Origin: Streptomyces kaniharaensis
GTDB taxonomy: Bacteria; Actinomycetota; Actinomycetes; Streptomycetales; Streptomycetaceae
Reading direction: 5' to 3'
Length of the DNA stretch: 64,000 nt
Assembly: GCF_009569385.1 (NCBI RefSeq)
Contig: NZ_WBOF01000001.1
Span: forward strand, 2,552,001 to 2,616,000
The position numbers and the translations under genes are program-made. This document shows, in pieces, positions 25,118 through 32,773 of the stretch. Every line of letters begins with the position of its first letter. Position 1 is the first letter of the stretch. The notes beneath the pieces are model-generated. The model searched no databases. It was given only the letters and a program-made list of their open reading frames with translations, and was not told the DNA's origin.

Positions 25118-25143
25118 GGCCCCGGCCTGGTGGCCGGGGCCTC
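25118..25143. terminator. convergent terminator hairpin
   Basis: Perfect 11-bp stem, AGGCCCCGGCC-TGGT-GGCCGGGGCCT, 9 bp after the stop of the plus-strand gene at 25109 and 43 bp past the end of the minus-strand peptidase gene. It can serve both directions. Confidence 0.8.
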
Positions 25144-25185
25144 TCGGGATGCGTCAGGGCCTCTTGCGGTGTGTCAGGGGGTGCG

Positions 25186-26031
25186 TCAGGGGTTGAGGCC
25201 GTGCTGCTGGAGCCAGGTCTCCGGGTCGACCGGGGCGCCGCCGCCCGGGCGGACCTCCAGGTGCAGGTGCGGGCCGGTGACGTTGCCGGTGGCGCCGACC
25301 TTGCCGATCTGCTGGCCGGAGGCGACCTGGCCGGTGCCCTTGATGATCGAGGAGAGGTGGCAGTACCAGATCTCGGTGCCGTCGGGCAGCGTCTCGACGA
25401 TCCGGTAGCCGTACGAACCGGCCCAGCCGGCCGAGGTGATGGTGCCCTGGCCGACCGCGAGGACCGCGGTGCCGGTGTCGGCGGCGAAGTCCAGGCCGGT
25501 GTGCAGGTGGGCCCAGTAGCGGGCGCTCTGGCCGTAATGGGCGGAGAGGTTGTAGTCGCGCACCGGCAGGGTGAGGGCGGCGGCCTTGGCCTTCTCGGCC
25601 TTGTCGGCCTCCTCGGCGGCGGCCTTCCTGGCCTCGGCCCCCTTGGCGGCGGCCTTGGCCTCCGCCTCCTGCGCGGCCTGCACGCGGGCGCTCTCCTCGG
25701 CGGCGGTGCGCTGGCTGTCGGCCTGCTGCTGGATGCGGGCGGCGAGCGCGAGGCCGGGGTCGGCGGAGAGGCCGACCGGGGTCTCGTCCGGGGCCTCGAT
25801 GGCGGGCGCGGCGGCCGGGGTGGCGGAGGTGAAGCCGGTGGCGCCCAGGGTGGCGGCGACGGCGGTGACGCCGAGCAGCGGGGCGGTGCCGCGGGTCTGA
25901 CGCGGCATCCGGTGCCGGTTGACCTCGGCCTCCGGGCCGGCGAACTCGCTTTCGGCCGGGCGGGGTTGATCCAGGAGCTGGGTACCGGCTGCGGGGCCGG
26001 CGGGGTGTGCCGGGGTGTGCGTCGACGCCAC
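25186..26031 (-). CDS. M23-family (LytM) peptidoglycan endopeptidase
   Basis: 281 aa from GTG 26031; GGAAAGGAG is 9 nt upstream. A short cytoplasmic N-terminus leads to a hydrophobic signal/anchor (GTAPLLGVTAVAATLGATGF). Next is an Ala/Glu/Lys coiled coil (about 95-150). The M23 domain has zinc ligands HTGLDFAA (HxxxD) and HLHLEVRPGG (HxH). It probably cleaves peptide cross-links in the cell wall during growth or spore germination. A ydaO-type riboswitch in its 5' UTR implies control by c-di-AMP, as for other Streptomyces wall hydrolases. Confidence 0.93.
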   Translation of the reverse strand: MASTHTPAHPAGPAAGTQLLDQPRPAESEFAGPEAEVNRHRMPRQTRGTAPLLGVTAVAATLGATGFTSATPAAAPAIEAPDETPVGLSADPGLALAARIQQQADSQRTAAEESARVQAAQEAEAKAAAKGAEARKAAAEEADKAEKAKAAALTLPVRDYNLSAHYGQSARYWAHLHTGLDFAADTGTAVLAVGQGTITSAGWAGSYGYRIVETLPDGTEIWYCHLSSIIKGTGQVASGQQIGKVGATGNVTGPHLHLEVRPGGGAPVDPETWLQQHGLNP

Positions 26032-26054
26032 GGAGGCGCGCTCCTTTCCTTCCT

Positions 26055-26200
26055 TCGCGCCTACCGGGTTAGCTGACGGGTTCGGAGCAGGAAGGTCTCC
26101 TACGGCCGGGCCGGAGCCCTGCCGATTCACCCCAGGGAAGGTGGTTCCCCGGCTCCCTGGCCTGCCCGGAGGCCGGCCGGCGGGATTAGGCGACGGCGCA
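26055..26200 (-). ncRNA. ydaO-yuaA type c-di-AMP riboswitch
   Basis: Reading the minus strand, hallmark blocks of the ydaO family occur in order: GAGCCGGGGAACCACCTTCC, then TGGGGTGAATC, then CGTAGGAGACCTTCC, then GAACCCGTCAGCTAACCCGG and TAGGCG. This RNA lies directly upstream of the M23 peptidase, the classical actinobacterial target class (rpf and wall hydrolases). Ligand binding normally switches expression off. Ends are approximate; the P1 boundaries were not folded computationally. Confidence 0.9.
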
Positions 26201-26445
26201 CGGTGCCGTCTGGATACGGCGTTGACGACCGCGCTGCGTTATCAAACGTTAATCCTAGGAGCCCCTGATTCCAAGCCATCCGCCAGGGACGGCCGGTGAC
26301 AGCTCGGGCGGCTTGCACTCTATGGCCGATTTGCCGCCCTTGACCACCCCTGACACCACTAGTGTGATCGGACGTCAACGAACGAACCGCCATCTGAGTA
26401 CTTCTACTCATGTGCGGCCGGCCGGACCGCCACCATCCTGACGCC

Positions 26446-26736
26446 ATGAACGCACCGATGCAGTCACACACCACGGCCGCGTACTACGTCCAGGCCGTGC
26501 TCTCCTTCGCCCTGTCCGGCACCGCCCTCGCCGTCGGAATCGCCTACCTGCCGGTCGGGGCCTGGACCCGGGCATTCCTCGCGCTCGGCCTGCTCTACAC
26601 CGTCACCTCCTCGTTCACGCTCGCCAAGGTGATCCGCGACCGGCAGGAGTCCAACGAGATCGTCACCCGGGTGGACCAGGCCCGGCTGGAGAAGCTGCTC
26701 AGCGAGCACGACCCGTTCAAGGTCGAGGGGGCCTGA
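26446..26736 (+). CDS. YiaA/YiaB-family two-helix membrane protein
   Basis: 96 aa. Two transmembrane helices (YYVQAVLSFALSGTALAVGI and AFLALGLLYTVTSSFTLAKV) followed by VIRDRQESNEIVTRVDQARLEK match the yiaA/B domain of small inner-membrane proteins of unknown role. Start ATG 26446 is uncertain (no clear SD; ATG 26458 is an alternative). The 200 bp upstream includes the promoter region of the riboswitch transcript on the other strand. Confidence 0.75.
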   Translation: MNAPMQSHTTAAYYVQAVLSFALSGTALAVGIAYLPVGAWTRAFLALGLLYTVTSSFTLAKVIRDRQESNEIVTRVDQARLEKLLSEHDPFKVEGA

Positions 26737-26773
26737 GGGCGGTCGGGGGCCTGAGGGCGCTCGAGGAGAGGCC

Positions 26774-26802
26774 TTGACGGCTAAGGCTATTAGCCTTAGC
26801 TT
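26774..26802 (+). promoter_or_regulatory. promoter with TetR-type operator
   Basis: -35 TTGACG (26774-26779) and -10 TAGCTT (26797-26802) have 17-bp spacing. A perfect 9-bp inverted repeat, GCTAAGGCT-ATT-AGCCTTAGC (26780-26800), fills the spacer. It is upstream of the hydrolase-tetR operon, so autorepression by the TetR protein at 27725 is the natural reading (inference). Confidence 0.7.
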
Positions 26803-26858
26803 TATGGCTATCGGCAGCAACGCCGATGCCCCGCAGCAGCGGACCGAGGAGGCCCACC

Positions 26859-27686
26859 ATGAACGGCACCCCCGCCCCGAGCACCCAGTTCCTCGACGTC
26901 CCCGGCGGCCGACTGGCCTTCGACGACACCCGGCAGGGCGACGGCGCCCCCGTCGTCCTGCTCCCGGGGATGCTCGACACCCGGGCCGCGTACCGGCACC
27001 TCCGCCCCCTGCTCACCGCCGCCGGCCGTCGCGTCATCACCATGGACCTGCGCGGCTTCGGCGAGTCCTCGATCGTCTGGGACGACTACACCCCGGCCGC
27101 CATCGCCACCGACGTCCTCGCACTGCTCGACCACCTCGGCATCGAGCGCGCCGTTCTGGTCGGCAGCTCGTACACCGGCGCGACCGTCGTCAAGGTCGCG
27201 GGAGACGCCCCCGAGCGGGTCGCCGGGATCGTCCTGCTCGACTCCTTCGTCGAGAACCCCCCGCAGAACGCCCTCATGCGCGGCGTCGTCCGCGTCATGG
27301 GCACCATGCTCGTCCACTGGCCCGCCTTCTGGGGCTTCTACCAGCGCAAGCTCGCCTACCCGGGCGCCAGGCCCGCCGACTTCGACGCATACGTGAACGG
27401 GCTGGTCGCCGCGATGCGCACCCCGGGCAGGAAGACCGCCACCCGCGGCCACGTCAGCGGCGACGCCGCGCCGGTCGGCTGGACGGCCGCCGTGCGGTGC
27501 CCGGCGCTGGTCGTCATGGGGAGCAAGGACCCCGACTTCCCGAAGCCGGAGGCCGTCGCCGACCGGCAGGCCGCGGCGCTCAACGCCCGGAAGGTGATGA
27601 TCGAGGGATCGGGGCACTACCCGATGGCCGACAACCCGCGGGCCACCGCCGACGCCCTGCTGGCCTTCCTCGCCGAAACCGCCTGA
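26859..27686 (+). CDS. alpha/beta-hydrolase
   Basis: 275 aa from ATG 26859; AGGAGG is 6 nt upstream. Oxyanion region VVLLPGMLDTRAAYRHL, then DLRGFGESS. The nucleophile elbow is VLVGSSYTGATV, a Ser in a G-S-S-Y-T context that differs from the usual GxSxG. The acid is probably Asp in VVMGSKDPDFPKPE, and the catalytic His is in GSGHYPMADNP. Substrate unknown. The gene is followed after 38 bp by a TetR gene in the same direction, and the pair sits behind a palindromic operator, which suggests inducible degradation or detoxification. Confidence 0.9.
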   Translation: MNGTPAPSTQFLDVPGGRLAFDDTRQGDGAPVVLLPGMLDTRAAYRHLRPLLTAAGRRVITMDLRGFGESSIVWDDYTPAAIATDVLALLDHLGIERAVLVGSSYTGATVVKVAGDAPERVAGIVLLDSFVENPPQNALMRGVVRVMGTMLVHWPAFWGFYQRKLAYPGARPADFDAYVNGLVAAMRTPGRKTATRGHVSGDAAPVGWTAAVRCPALVVMGSKDPDFPKPEAVADRQAAALNARKVMIEGSGHYPMADNPRATADALLAFLAETA

Positions 27687-27724
27687 TCGCCGGCCGCCGC
27701 CACACCTCACGGAGAGACCGAACC

Positions 27725-28297
27725 ATGCCCCGAGTCGGACTGACGCCCGAGCAGGTCGTCGACCACGCCCTCGCCCTCATCGACGAGCAGGGCCCCGACG
27801 GACTCACCCTCGCCGCCGTCGCCGCCCGGGCGGGCGTCGCCACCCCCTCGCTGTACAAGCACGTCAGCGGCGGCCTCGCCGAACTGCGACGGCTCATAGC
27901 GGTCCGGGTCACCGAGGAACTGGGCGCCCGCCTCGCCGACGCCGCCGTCGGCCGCAGCGGGGACGACGCCGTCACCGCCCTCCTCCGCGCCTACCACGCG
28001 TACGCCACCGAGTACCCGCACCGCTACAACGCCCTCCCGCAGGCGCCGCAGCCCGACGACGACCTCAGCCAGGCCGCGGCCCGGCTGGTCGGGGTGATCG
28101 TCGCGGTCCTGCGGGAGTACGGCCTCGAAGGCTCCGAGGCCATCCACGCCGCGCGGACCGTCCGCTCCCTCGCCCACGGCTTCGCCTCCCTCTCCATCGC
28201 CGGCGCCTTCCGACTCGCCGAAGACCTGACCACCACCCAGGACCGCCTCATCACCACCCTCACCAGCGGCCTCCACACCTGGCCCAAACCCAACTGA
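27725..28297 (+). CDS. TetR/AcrR family regulator
   Basis: 190 aa. HTH: TPEQVVDHALALIDEQGPDG, then LTLAAVAARAGVATPSLYKHVSG. The C-terminal ligand domain resembles the TetR_C_33/WHG type (LRAYHAYATEYPHRYNALPQ; RSLAHGFASLSIAGAFRL). It is the second gene of the hydrolase unit and the likely repressor of the operator at 26780-26800. Confidence 0.92.
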   Translation: MPRVGLTPEQVVDHALALIDEQGPDGLTLAAVAARAGVATPSLYKHVSGGLAELRRLIAVRVTEELGARLADAAVGRSGDDAVTALLRAYHAYATEYPHRYNALPQAPQPDDDLSQAAARLVGVIVAVLREYGLEGSEAIHAARTVRSLAHGFASLSIAGAFRLAEDLTTTQDRLITTLTSGLHTWPKPN

Positions 28298-28300
28298 GGC

Positions 28301-28333
28301 GCGCAGGAAGTCGACCCCGCCGACTTCCTGCGC
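28301..28333 (+). terminator. terminator hairpin, first member of a palindrome family
   Basis: A perfect 13-bp stem, GCGCAGGAAGTCG (28301-28313) with CGACTTCCTGCGC (28321-28333), starts 4 bp after the tetR stop. Its core GAAGTCG/CGACTTC recurs in the next 450 bp. Confidence 0.8.
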
Positions 28334-28745
28334 CGAAGGCCACCTCGAACAGTGGGTGCCAGCGCCGCCCAACGGCCGGCACGAAAGTCGGACGGGCGAC
28401 TCGCCGGCGAAGTCGCTCGGGGCGAACGGCCCCGGGGCCTGGCTGCATCGTCGACCGGGCCACGGCCCAGCGCGAGAAGTCGGCCCCGCCGACTTCTGGT
28501 GCGACAGGCCGGAGATGCCAGGGCCGGGGAATCGTTTCTGCTGGCTCCTGAGAAAGCGCGGGCGGGAGGCGCCACTGGGGCCAATGGGCGTGGGGAGAAG
28601 AGGGCGAGCCAGACGCAGGAAGTCGGAGCTGTCGACTTCTCGTGCGGGGGCGGGCGGCATGCCTCGGGCGTGGAAGTGAGGAAACGTTTCTGCGGGTGCC
28701 ACGAGGGCCACGGGCGTTCGGGGAGTCGGAGATGTCGGCTTCTGG
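28301..28745. repeat. family of four GAAGTCG/CGACTTC palindromes in a gene-free gap
   Basis: Besides 28301-28333, copies lie at 28475-28497 (AGAAGTCGG/CCGACTTCT), 28619-28639 (GAAGTCG/CGACTTC) and about 28722-28743 (diverged GAGTCG/CGGCTTC). The sequences between copies also show similarity (GGAATCGTTTCTGC versus GGAAACGTTTCTGC), so a unit of about 100-145 bp seems to have been duplicated. The 556-bp gap has no supportable gene. Confidence 0.65.
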
Positions 28746-28853
28746 GGCTGGGGGAGGGGGTGTGGAGGAGGAGGGTGGGAGTGGAGGGGTTAGTGTGGCC
28801 GCGCTGGCTGGTGGTCATGACCGGGGACCGCCCACCGTTTCGCGGAGGTCCAG

Positions 28854-29981
28854 GTGCCCGCACTGATAGCGAGGGTGCGGCGCTGGTATCGGCGGGTGCT
28901 GGACGGGGATGCGCGGGCCGGGCGGGGCGCGCTGGTGGTGATGCTGGCGCTGACGGTGGTGCTCAGCGTGCTGCCGATAGCGCTCCCCTACAGCTGGCCG
29001 CCGTCGGCGCTGGTGCTGCCGCTGGTGGTCGGCGGGATGGTGCTGCCGCGCGGGCGGCTGCTGGTGCTGGTGTGTGCGGCGCTGGCGGGCAGCCTGCTGG
29101 GGGCCGTGGTGCAGGATCCGCACGCGGTGCGGGTCGGGGTGACGGTGGTGCTGATCGCGACGGGGGCGACGGTGCTGGTGGCCAACCGGTTCCGGCACCG
29201 GCTGGGCCTGCGCGGCACCCAGGGGGATTCGATGCTGCTGGAGCTGGCAGAGCACAACCGGACCCTCGCCCGGTTGCCGGACCGCCTGCTGGACTGGCAC
29301 TTCGACAGCGCGGTCGCTCCGGCCGGCGGCACCTCGTTCTCCGGGGACTTCCTGCTCTGCGCCCACCGCCCCGAGGACGACCTGCTGGAGCTGCTGCTGG
29401 TGGACGTGTCGGGCAAGGGCAGCCGGGCCGCCGCCCGTTCGACGCATCTGTCGGGCGCGTTCGGGATGCTGCTGGGCCGGGTGCCGCCTGAGGCGTTCCT
29501 GCCGGCGGCCAACGATCACCTGGTCCGGATGGGCTGGGACGACCACTTCGCGACGGCCGTCCATCTCGCGCTGCGCCCGGCGACCGGCGACTACCGCCTG
29601 TTCAACGCCGGCCATCCGCCGCCCGCGCGCTACTGCCGGGCGGACGGCGGCGGCTGGGAGCTGTCCGCGCCCGGTGGCCCGGCGCTGGGCCTGCTCCCGG
29701 GTGCGCCGTATCCGGCGACGACCGGCCGTCTGGCGCACGGGGATTCGCTGGTGCTGTTCAGCGACGGTCTGGTGGAGGTGCCGGGCCGGGATCTGGACGA
29801 GGGGGTGGGCCGGCTGCTGGCTGCCGCGGAGCCGGTGGTGCGGACCCACCGCGCGCAGCAGCAGCTGTCCCGGGGCGCGGCCGAGCGGCTGGTCCGGACG
29901 GTGGCGCGGGACGTCGAGGACGACCGAACACTGGTGCTGGTGCGGCGCGTTGGGACGGCTGGGGCGCCACTGGCCGGCTGA
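28854..29981 (+). CDS. membrane-anchored SpoIIE-type PP2C phosphatase
   Basis: 375 aa from GTG 28854; GGAGG is 5 nt upstream. The N-terminal half has hydrophobic spans (VVMLALTVVLSVLPIAL; ALVLPLVVGGMVL; LLVLVCAALAGSLLGAVV; VTVVLIATGATVLVA). Residues about 140-365 form the phosphatase domain: GTSFSGDFLL in place of the usual GGDW/FYD, LLVDVSGKGSRAAARS, FNAGHPPPARY, LVLFSDGLVEVPGRD and VEDDRTLVLVRR. It probably regulates a partner-switch anti-sigma antagonist at the membrane. It precedes the conservon operon but is separated by 150 bp. Confidence 0.9.
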   Translation: MPALIARVRRWYRRVLDGDARAGRGALVVMLALTVVLSVLPIALPYSWPPSALVLPLVVGGMVLPRGRLLVLVCAALAGSLLGAVVQDPHAVRVGVTVVLIATGATVLVANRFRHRLGLRGTQGDSMLLELAEHNRTLARLPDRLLDWHFDSAVAPAGGTSFSGDFLLCAHRPEDDLLELLLVDVSGKGSRAAARSTHLSGAFGMLLGRVPPEAFLPAANDHLVRMGWDDHFATAVHLALRPATGDYRLFNAGHPPPARYCRADGGGWELSAPGGPALGLLPGAPYPATTGRLAHGDSLVLFSDGLVEVPGRDLDEGVGRLLAAAEPVVRTHRAQQQLSRGAAERLVRTVARDVEDDRTLVLVRRVGTAGAPLAG

Positions 29982-30059
29982 CCACCGACCGAAGCAAGGA
30001 GGGAGCCGGCCCGCCGGACACTCCGGATCGGGGGCGAACGAGGTTGGAATGACGCCGTA

Positions 30060-30134
30060 TTGACCAGATATTGACGAGATCCGGTCAACATGGCGCGATC
30101 CCGTCACCCCTTCGTAGGATCATCACCCTAGAAT
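30060..30134 (+). promoter_or_regulatory. cvn operon promoter region
   Basis: TAGAAT (30129-30134), an excellent -10 hexamer, ends 7 nt before the GTG at 30142, predicting a leaderless cvnA transcript. Upstream, TTGACC (30060-30065) and GGTCAA (30083-30088) form an inverted repeat that may be a regulator site. A clear -35 at the correct distance is not seen. Confidence 0.45.
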
Positions 30135-30141
30135 GCGCGGC

Positions 30142-31413
30142 GTGACGATGACTCAGTGGTGCGTAACGGCAACCGGCGCGCTCGCCGTTCTCGCCCTCGT
30201 GGCCGCCGCCCGCTACCACGCCGTCTCCGTCACCCACCGCCGCCGGGCCGACCGGCTGCGTCGCGACGTCGCGCGGCTCCAGGAGCAGCTGACCGTCGAA
30301 CTCTCCCGCCGCGGCGCCGAACTAGCCGCCGTTCAGCAGGAGCAGGAGCTCACCGCCTCCACCCAGCGAGCCTTCCTCAGCGTCGCCCGCCGGATCCTCG
30401 TCATGGCCCACGACCAGCAGGCCCTGCTCGACGAGATGGAGCGCACCCACGACGACCCGTCGCTCCTGGAGGGCCTGCTCAAGGCCGACCACGCCGCCGC
30501 CCAACAGGCCAGGCTGGCACAGACCCTGGCCGTCCTGTGCGGTGCGCGGGCCGGCCGGCACTGGCCCGAACCGGTCTCGCTGGAGGACGTCGTCCGCGGT
30601 GCCCAGTCGCGCATCCTGCCGTTCCAGCGCGTCATGGTGCGCAGCCGGATCGAAACCGCGGTGGTCGGCGCCGCCGCCGAGGCGCTGATCCACGCGGTCG
30701 CCGAACTGCTGGACAACGCCACCCGCTACTCCCCGCCCAGCACCCAGGTCTTCGTCACGCTCATGCCGGTGCACAACGGCGCCGTCATCGAGATCGACGA
30801 CGGCGGTGTCGGCATGCCGGAACAGGCCGTCGCCAAGGCCGCCGCCGCACTCGCCGGCGGCAGCACGCTGGAGGTGTCCCGGCTGGGCGAGGTCCCGCAG
30901 CTGGGTCTGGCCGCCGTCGGCCGGCTCGCCGAGCAGTACGGCTTCCGCGTCACCCTCAGCTCGGCGCCGTCACCGTACGGCGGCGTGCGGGTCGTCGTGC
31001 TGCTGCCGAACGCCCTGCTCACCGAACCGCTGCCGCCCACCGTCCCCGGTCTCGGGCCGGACGACCGGGCGTTCCACGCCGGCCCCCGCCAGTCTCCCGC
31101 GGCGGGCGGCCACCCCCTGGTGGAGACTCCACCGCCCGCAGGGCCTCCCCCGGCAGCCGGCGGGACCACCCCGCCGCCGCTGCCCCGCCGGAGCCACCGG
31201 CGCGGCGCCGACCGCCCCGCGCAGCACGCCGCTCCCCCGCCCGCCCCGCCGTACCGCTCGGCCCGGGAGGCGCAGGCGTTCATGGCGATGTTCCAGGCCG
31301 GCACCGCCAACGGCCGCTCGGCCGCCCGGGCGCAGGCCCAGACCGACCGCTCCCACCCCGATTTCCCCCAACACCCCCAGCGCTTCGGAGAGTTCCATGA
31401 CCACCACCCCTGA
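30142..31413 (+). CDS. cvnA: conservon protein CvnA, sensor-kinase-like ATPase
   Basis: 423 aa from GTG 30142 (ATG 30133 and ATG 30148 are in-frame alternatives). One N-terminal membrane helix (ATGALAVLALVAAARYHAV) is followed by a coiled coil of about 45 aa. The HATPase_c domain has N-box HAVAELLDNATRYSPPS and G1 box IEIDDGGVGMPE. The tail (about 300-423) is Pro-rich. CvnA resembles histidine kinases but lacks a clear phospho-acceptor His box. In conservons it forms a membrane complex with CvnB-D analogous to eukaryotic GPCR/G-protein systems and affects development. Its stop overlaps cvnB by 17 nt. Confidence 0.93.
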   Translation: MTMTQWCVTATGALAVLALVAAARYHAVSVTHRRRADRLRRDVARLQEQLTVELSRRGAELAAVQQEQELTASTQRAFLSVARRILVMAHDQQALLDEMERTHDDPSLLEGLLKADHAAAQQARLAQTLAVLCGARAGRHWPEPVSLEDVVRGAQSRILPFQRVMVRSRIETAVVGAAAEALIHAVAELLDNATRYSPPSTQVFVTLMPVHNGAVIEIDDGGVGMPEQAVAKAAAALAGGSTLEVSRLGEVPQLGLAAVGRLAEQYGFRVTLSSAPSPYGGVRVVVLLPNALLTEPLPPTVPGLGPDDRAFHAGPRQSPAAGGHPLVETPPPAGPPPAAGGTTPPPLPRRSHRRGADRPAQHAAPPPAPPYRSAREAQAFMAMFQAGTANGRSAARAQAQTDRSHPDFPQHPQRFGEFHDHHP

Positions 31414-31810
31414 TCTCGGCTGGCTGCTCGCCGACATCGTCTCCGTCCCCGAGGTCCAGCACGCCGTCGTCGTCTCCAACGACGGCCTGGAGATCGGCCG
31501 CAGCGCGGGCATCGTGCGCGAGGACGCCGAGCGGCTCGCCGCCGCCTGCTCGGGCCTGCAGTCGCTGGCCCGCGGGGTCGCGGCGGGCTTCGGCGGCCCG
31601 GGCAGCGCCACCCGGCAGATCATCGTCGAGTACGGCGGCGGCTACCTGTTCATCGTCGCCGCCGGAGCCGGCGCGCACCTGGCCGTGGTGGCCGGCGAGG
31701 CGGTCGACGCCGGCCTGGTCGCCTACCAGATGCAGGTCCTGGTCGAGCGGATCGGCACCCACCTCACCAGCCCGCCGCGGGTCGATCACGCGGCGGGGGG
31801 CACGCGGTGA
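31397..31810 (+). CDS. cvnB: conservon protein CvnB, roadblock/LC7 domain
   Basis: 137 aa. Roadblock/LC7 fold: VPEVQHAVVVSNDGLEIGRS, then LAAACSGLQSLARGVAAGF and YLFIVAAGAGAHLAVVAGEAVDAGLVAYQMQVLVERI. These small proteins act as GTPase-modulating partners. The ATG at 31397 lies inside cvnA, and the stop overlaps the cvnC GTG by 4 nt (GTGA), indicating translational coupling. Confidence 0.93.
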   Translation: MTTTPDLGWLLADIVSVPEVQHAVVVSNDGLEIGRSAGIVREDAERLAAACSGLQSLARGVAAGFGGPGSATRQIIVEYGGGYLFIVAAGAGAHLAVVAGEAVDAGLVAYQMQVLVERIGTHLTSPPRVDHAAGGTR

Positions 31811-32154
31811 ACGGGCCGGTCCGCCCGTACGTCATCACCGGGGGCCGCAGCCGGTCCACCCGGGCCGAGCTGGCCGTCGAGAGCCTGGTCAGCGCGTTAC
31901 CGGAGCTGTCCGAGCTCCCGGAGCACGCGCTGCTCAACCGGGAGCACCGGCGGATCCTCGGCCTTTGCCGGAGTCTGCTGTCCATCGCCGAGGTGGCGGC
32001 CCATCTGGGGCTGCCGCTCGGCGTCGTCAAGGTGCTGGTCGGCGACCTCTGGGACCTCGGCGCCGTCCAGGTGCTCCCGCCCGTCCCGCAGGCCGAACGC
32101 CTGCCCACAACCCTCCTGGAAGAGGTGCTCGTTGGCCTCCGCCAACTCCGCTGA
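31807..32154 (+). CDS. cvnC: conservon protein CvnC, DUF742
   Basis: 115 aa. It opens with VRPYVITGGRSRSTRAELAVESLV, the DUF742 signature, followed by a winged-helix-like REHRRILGLCRSLLSIAEVAAHLGLPLGVVKVLVGDLWDLGAV. It is the third component of conservon complexes. The GTG start overlaps cvnB, and its 3' end overlaps cvnD by 23 nt. Confidence 0.92.
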   Translation: MNGPVRPYVITGGRSRSTRAELAVESLVSALPELSELPEHALLNREHRRILGLCRSLLSIAEVAAHLGLPLGVVKVLVGDLWDLGAVQVLPPVPQAERLPTTLLEEVLVGLRQLR

Positions 32155-32773
32155 AGCCCGCTCCGCCGAAGCCCCCGCCGGGGGGCCGTCCGAACCGCAG
32201 TACCTGCCGTCCTCCGTCCAGGGCGCGGTGAAGATCCTGGTCACCGGCCCGTTCGGGGTGGGCAAGACCACGCTGGTCGGCTCGCTCAGCGAGATCGCCC
32301 CGCTGCGCACCGAGGAGACCATGACGGCCGCCAGCAGCGGCGTCGACGACCTCACCGGGCGCGGGGACAAGACCACCACCACGGTCGCGCTGGACTTCGG
32401 CCGGATCACGCTCAACCCGCGGCTCGCGCTGTACCTGTTCGGCACTCCCGGGCAGCAGCGGTTCTGGCCGCTGTGGGAGGACCTCTCGCGCGGCGCGCTC
32501 GGCGCCATCGCCATGGTCGACCTGCGCCGACCGGACGAGAGCTTCGAGGTGCTCGGCCGGCTGGAGGAGCAGCGGATCCCGTTCGCGGTGGCCGTCAACA
32601 CCTTCCCGGACACGCCGGGTTACCCGGAGGAGGAGCTGCGCTCGGCGCTCGACGTGCTGCCCGAGGTGCCGATCCTCTACTGCGACGCGCGCGACCGCCG
32701 CCAGTCGTACGACCTGCTGATCGACTTCGTCGACCACCTGCACCGGATGTCCGTCCTGGAGCTGCAGGGATGA
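32132..32773 (+). CDS. cvnD: conservon protein CvnD, small Ras-like GTPase
   Basis: 213 aa from TTG 32132. P-loop VTGPFGVGKTTLVGSL, switch/G3 LYLFGTPGQQRFWPLW (the DxxG position reads GTPG), and a G4-like region AVAVNTFPD instead of NKxD, as usual for CvnD. The GTP/GDP cycle of CvnD is thought to control assembly with CvnA-C. Its stop overlaps the P450 ATG by 4 nt (ATGA), placing the P450s in the same operon. Confidence 0.93.
   Translation: MASANSAEARSAEAPAGGPSEPQYLPSSVQGAVKILVTGPFGVGKTTLVGSLSEIAPLRTEETMTAASSGVDDLTGRGDKTTTTVALDFGRITLNPRLALYLFGTPGQQRFWPLWEDLSRGALGAIAMVDLRRPDESFEVLGRLEEQRIPFAVAVNTFPDTPGYPEEELRSALDVLPEVPILYCDARDRRQSYDLLIDFVDHLHRMSVLELQG

Noticed and set aside
28352..28853. Possible genes between the tetR and SpoIIE phosphatase genes
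   Set aside because: Frames on both strands simply translate the palindromic repeats (products such as KSTAPTSC), with no consistent start or family.
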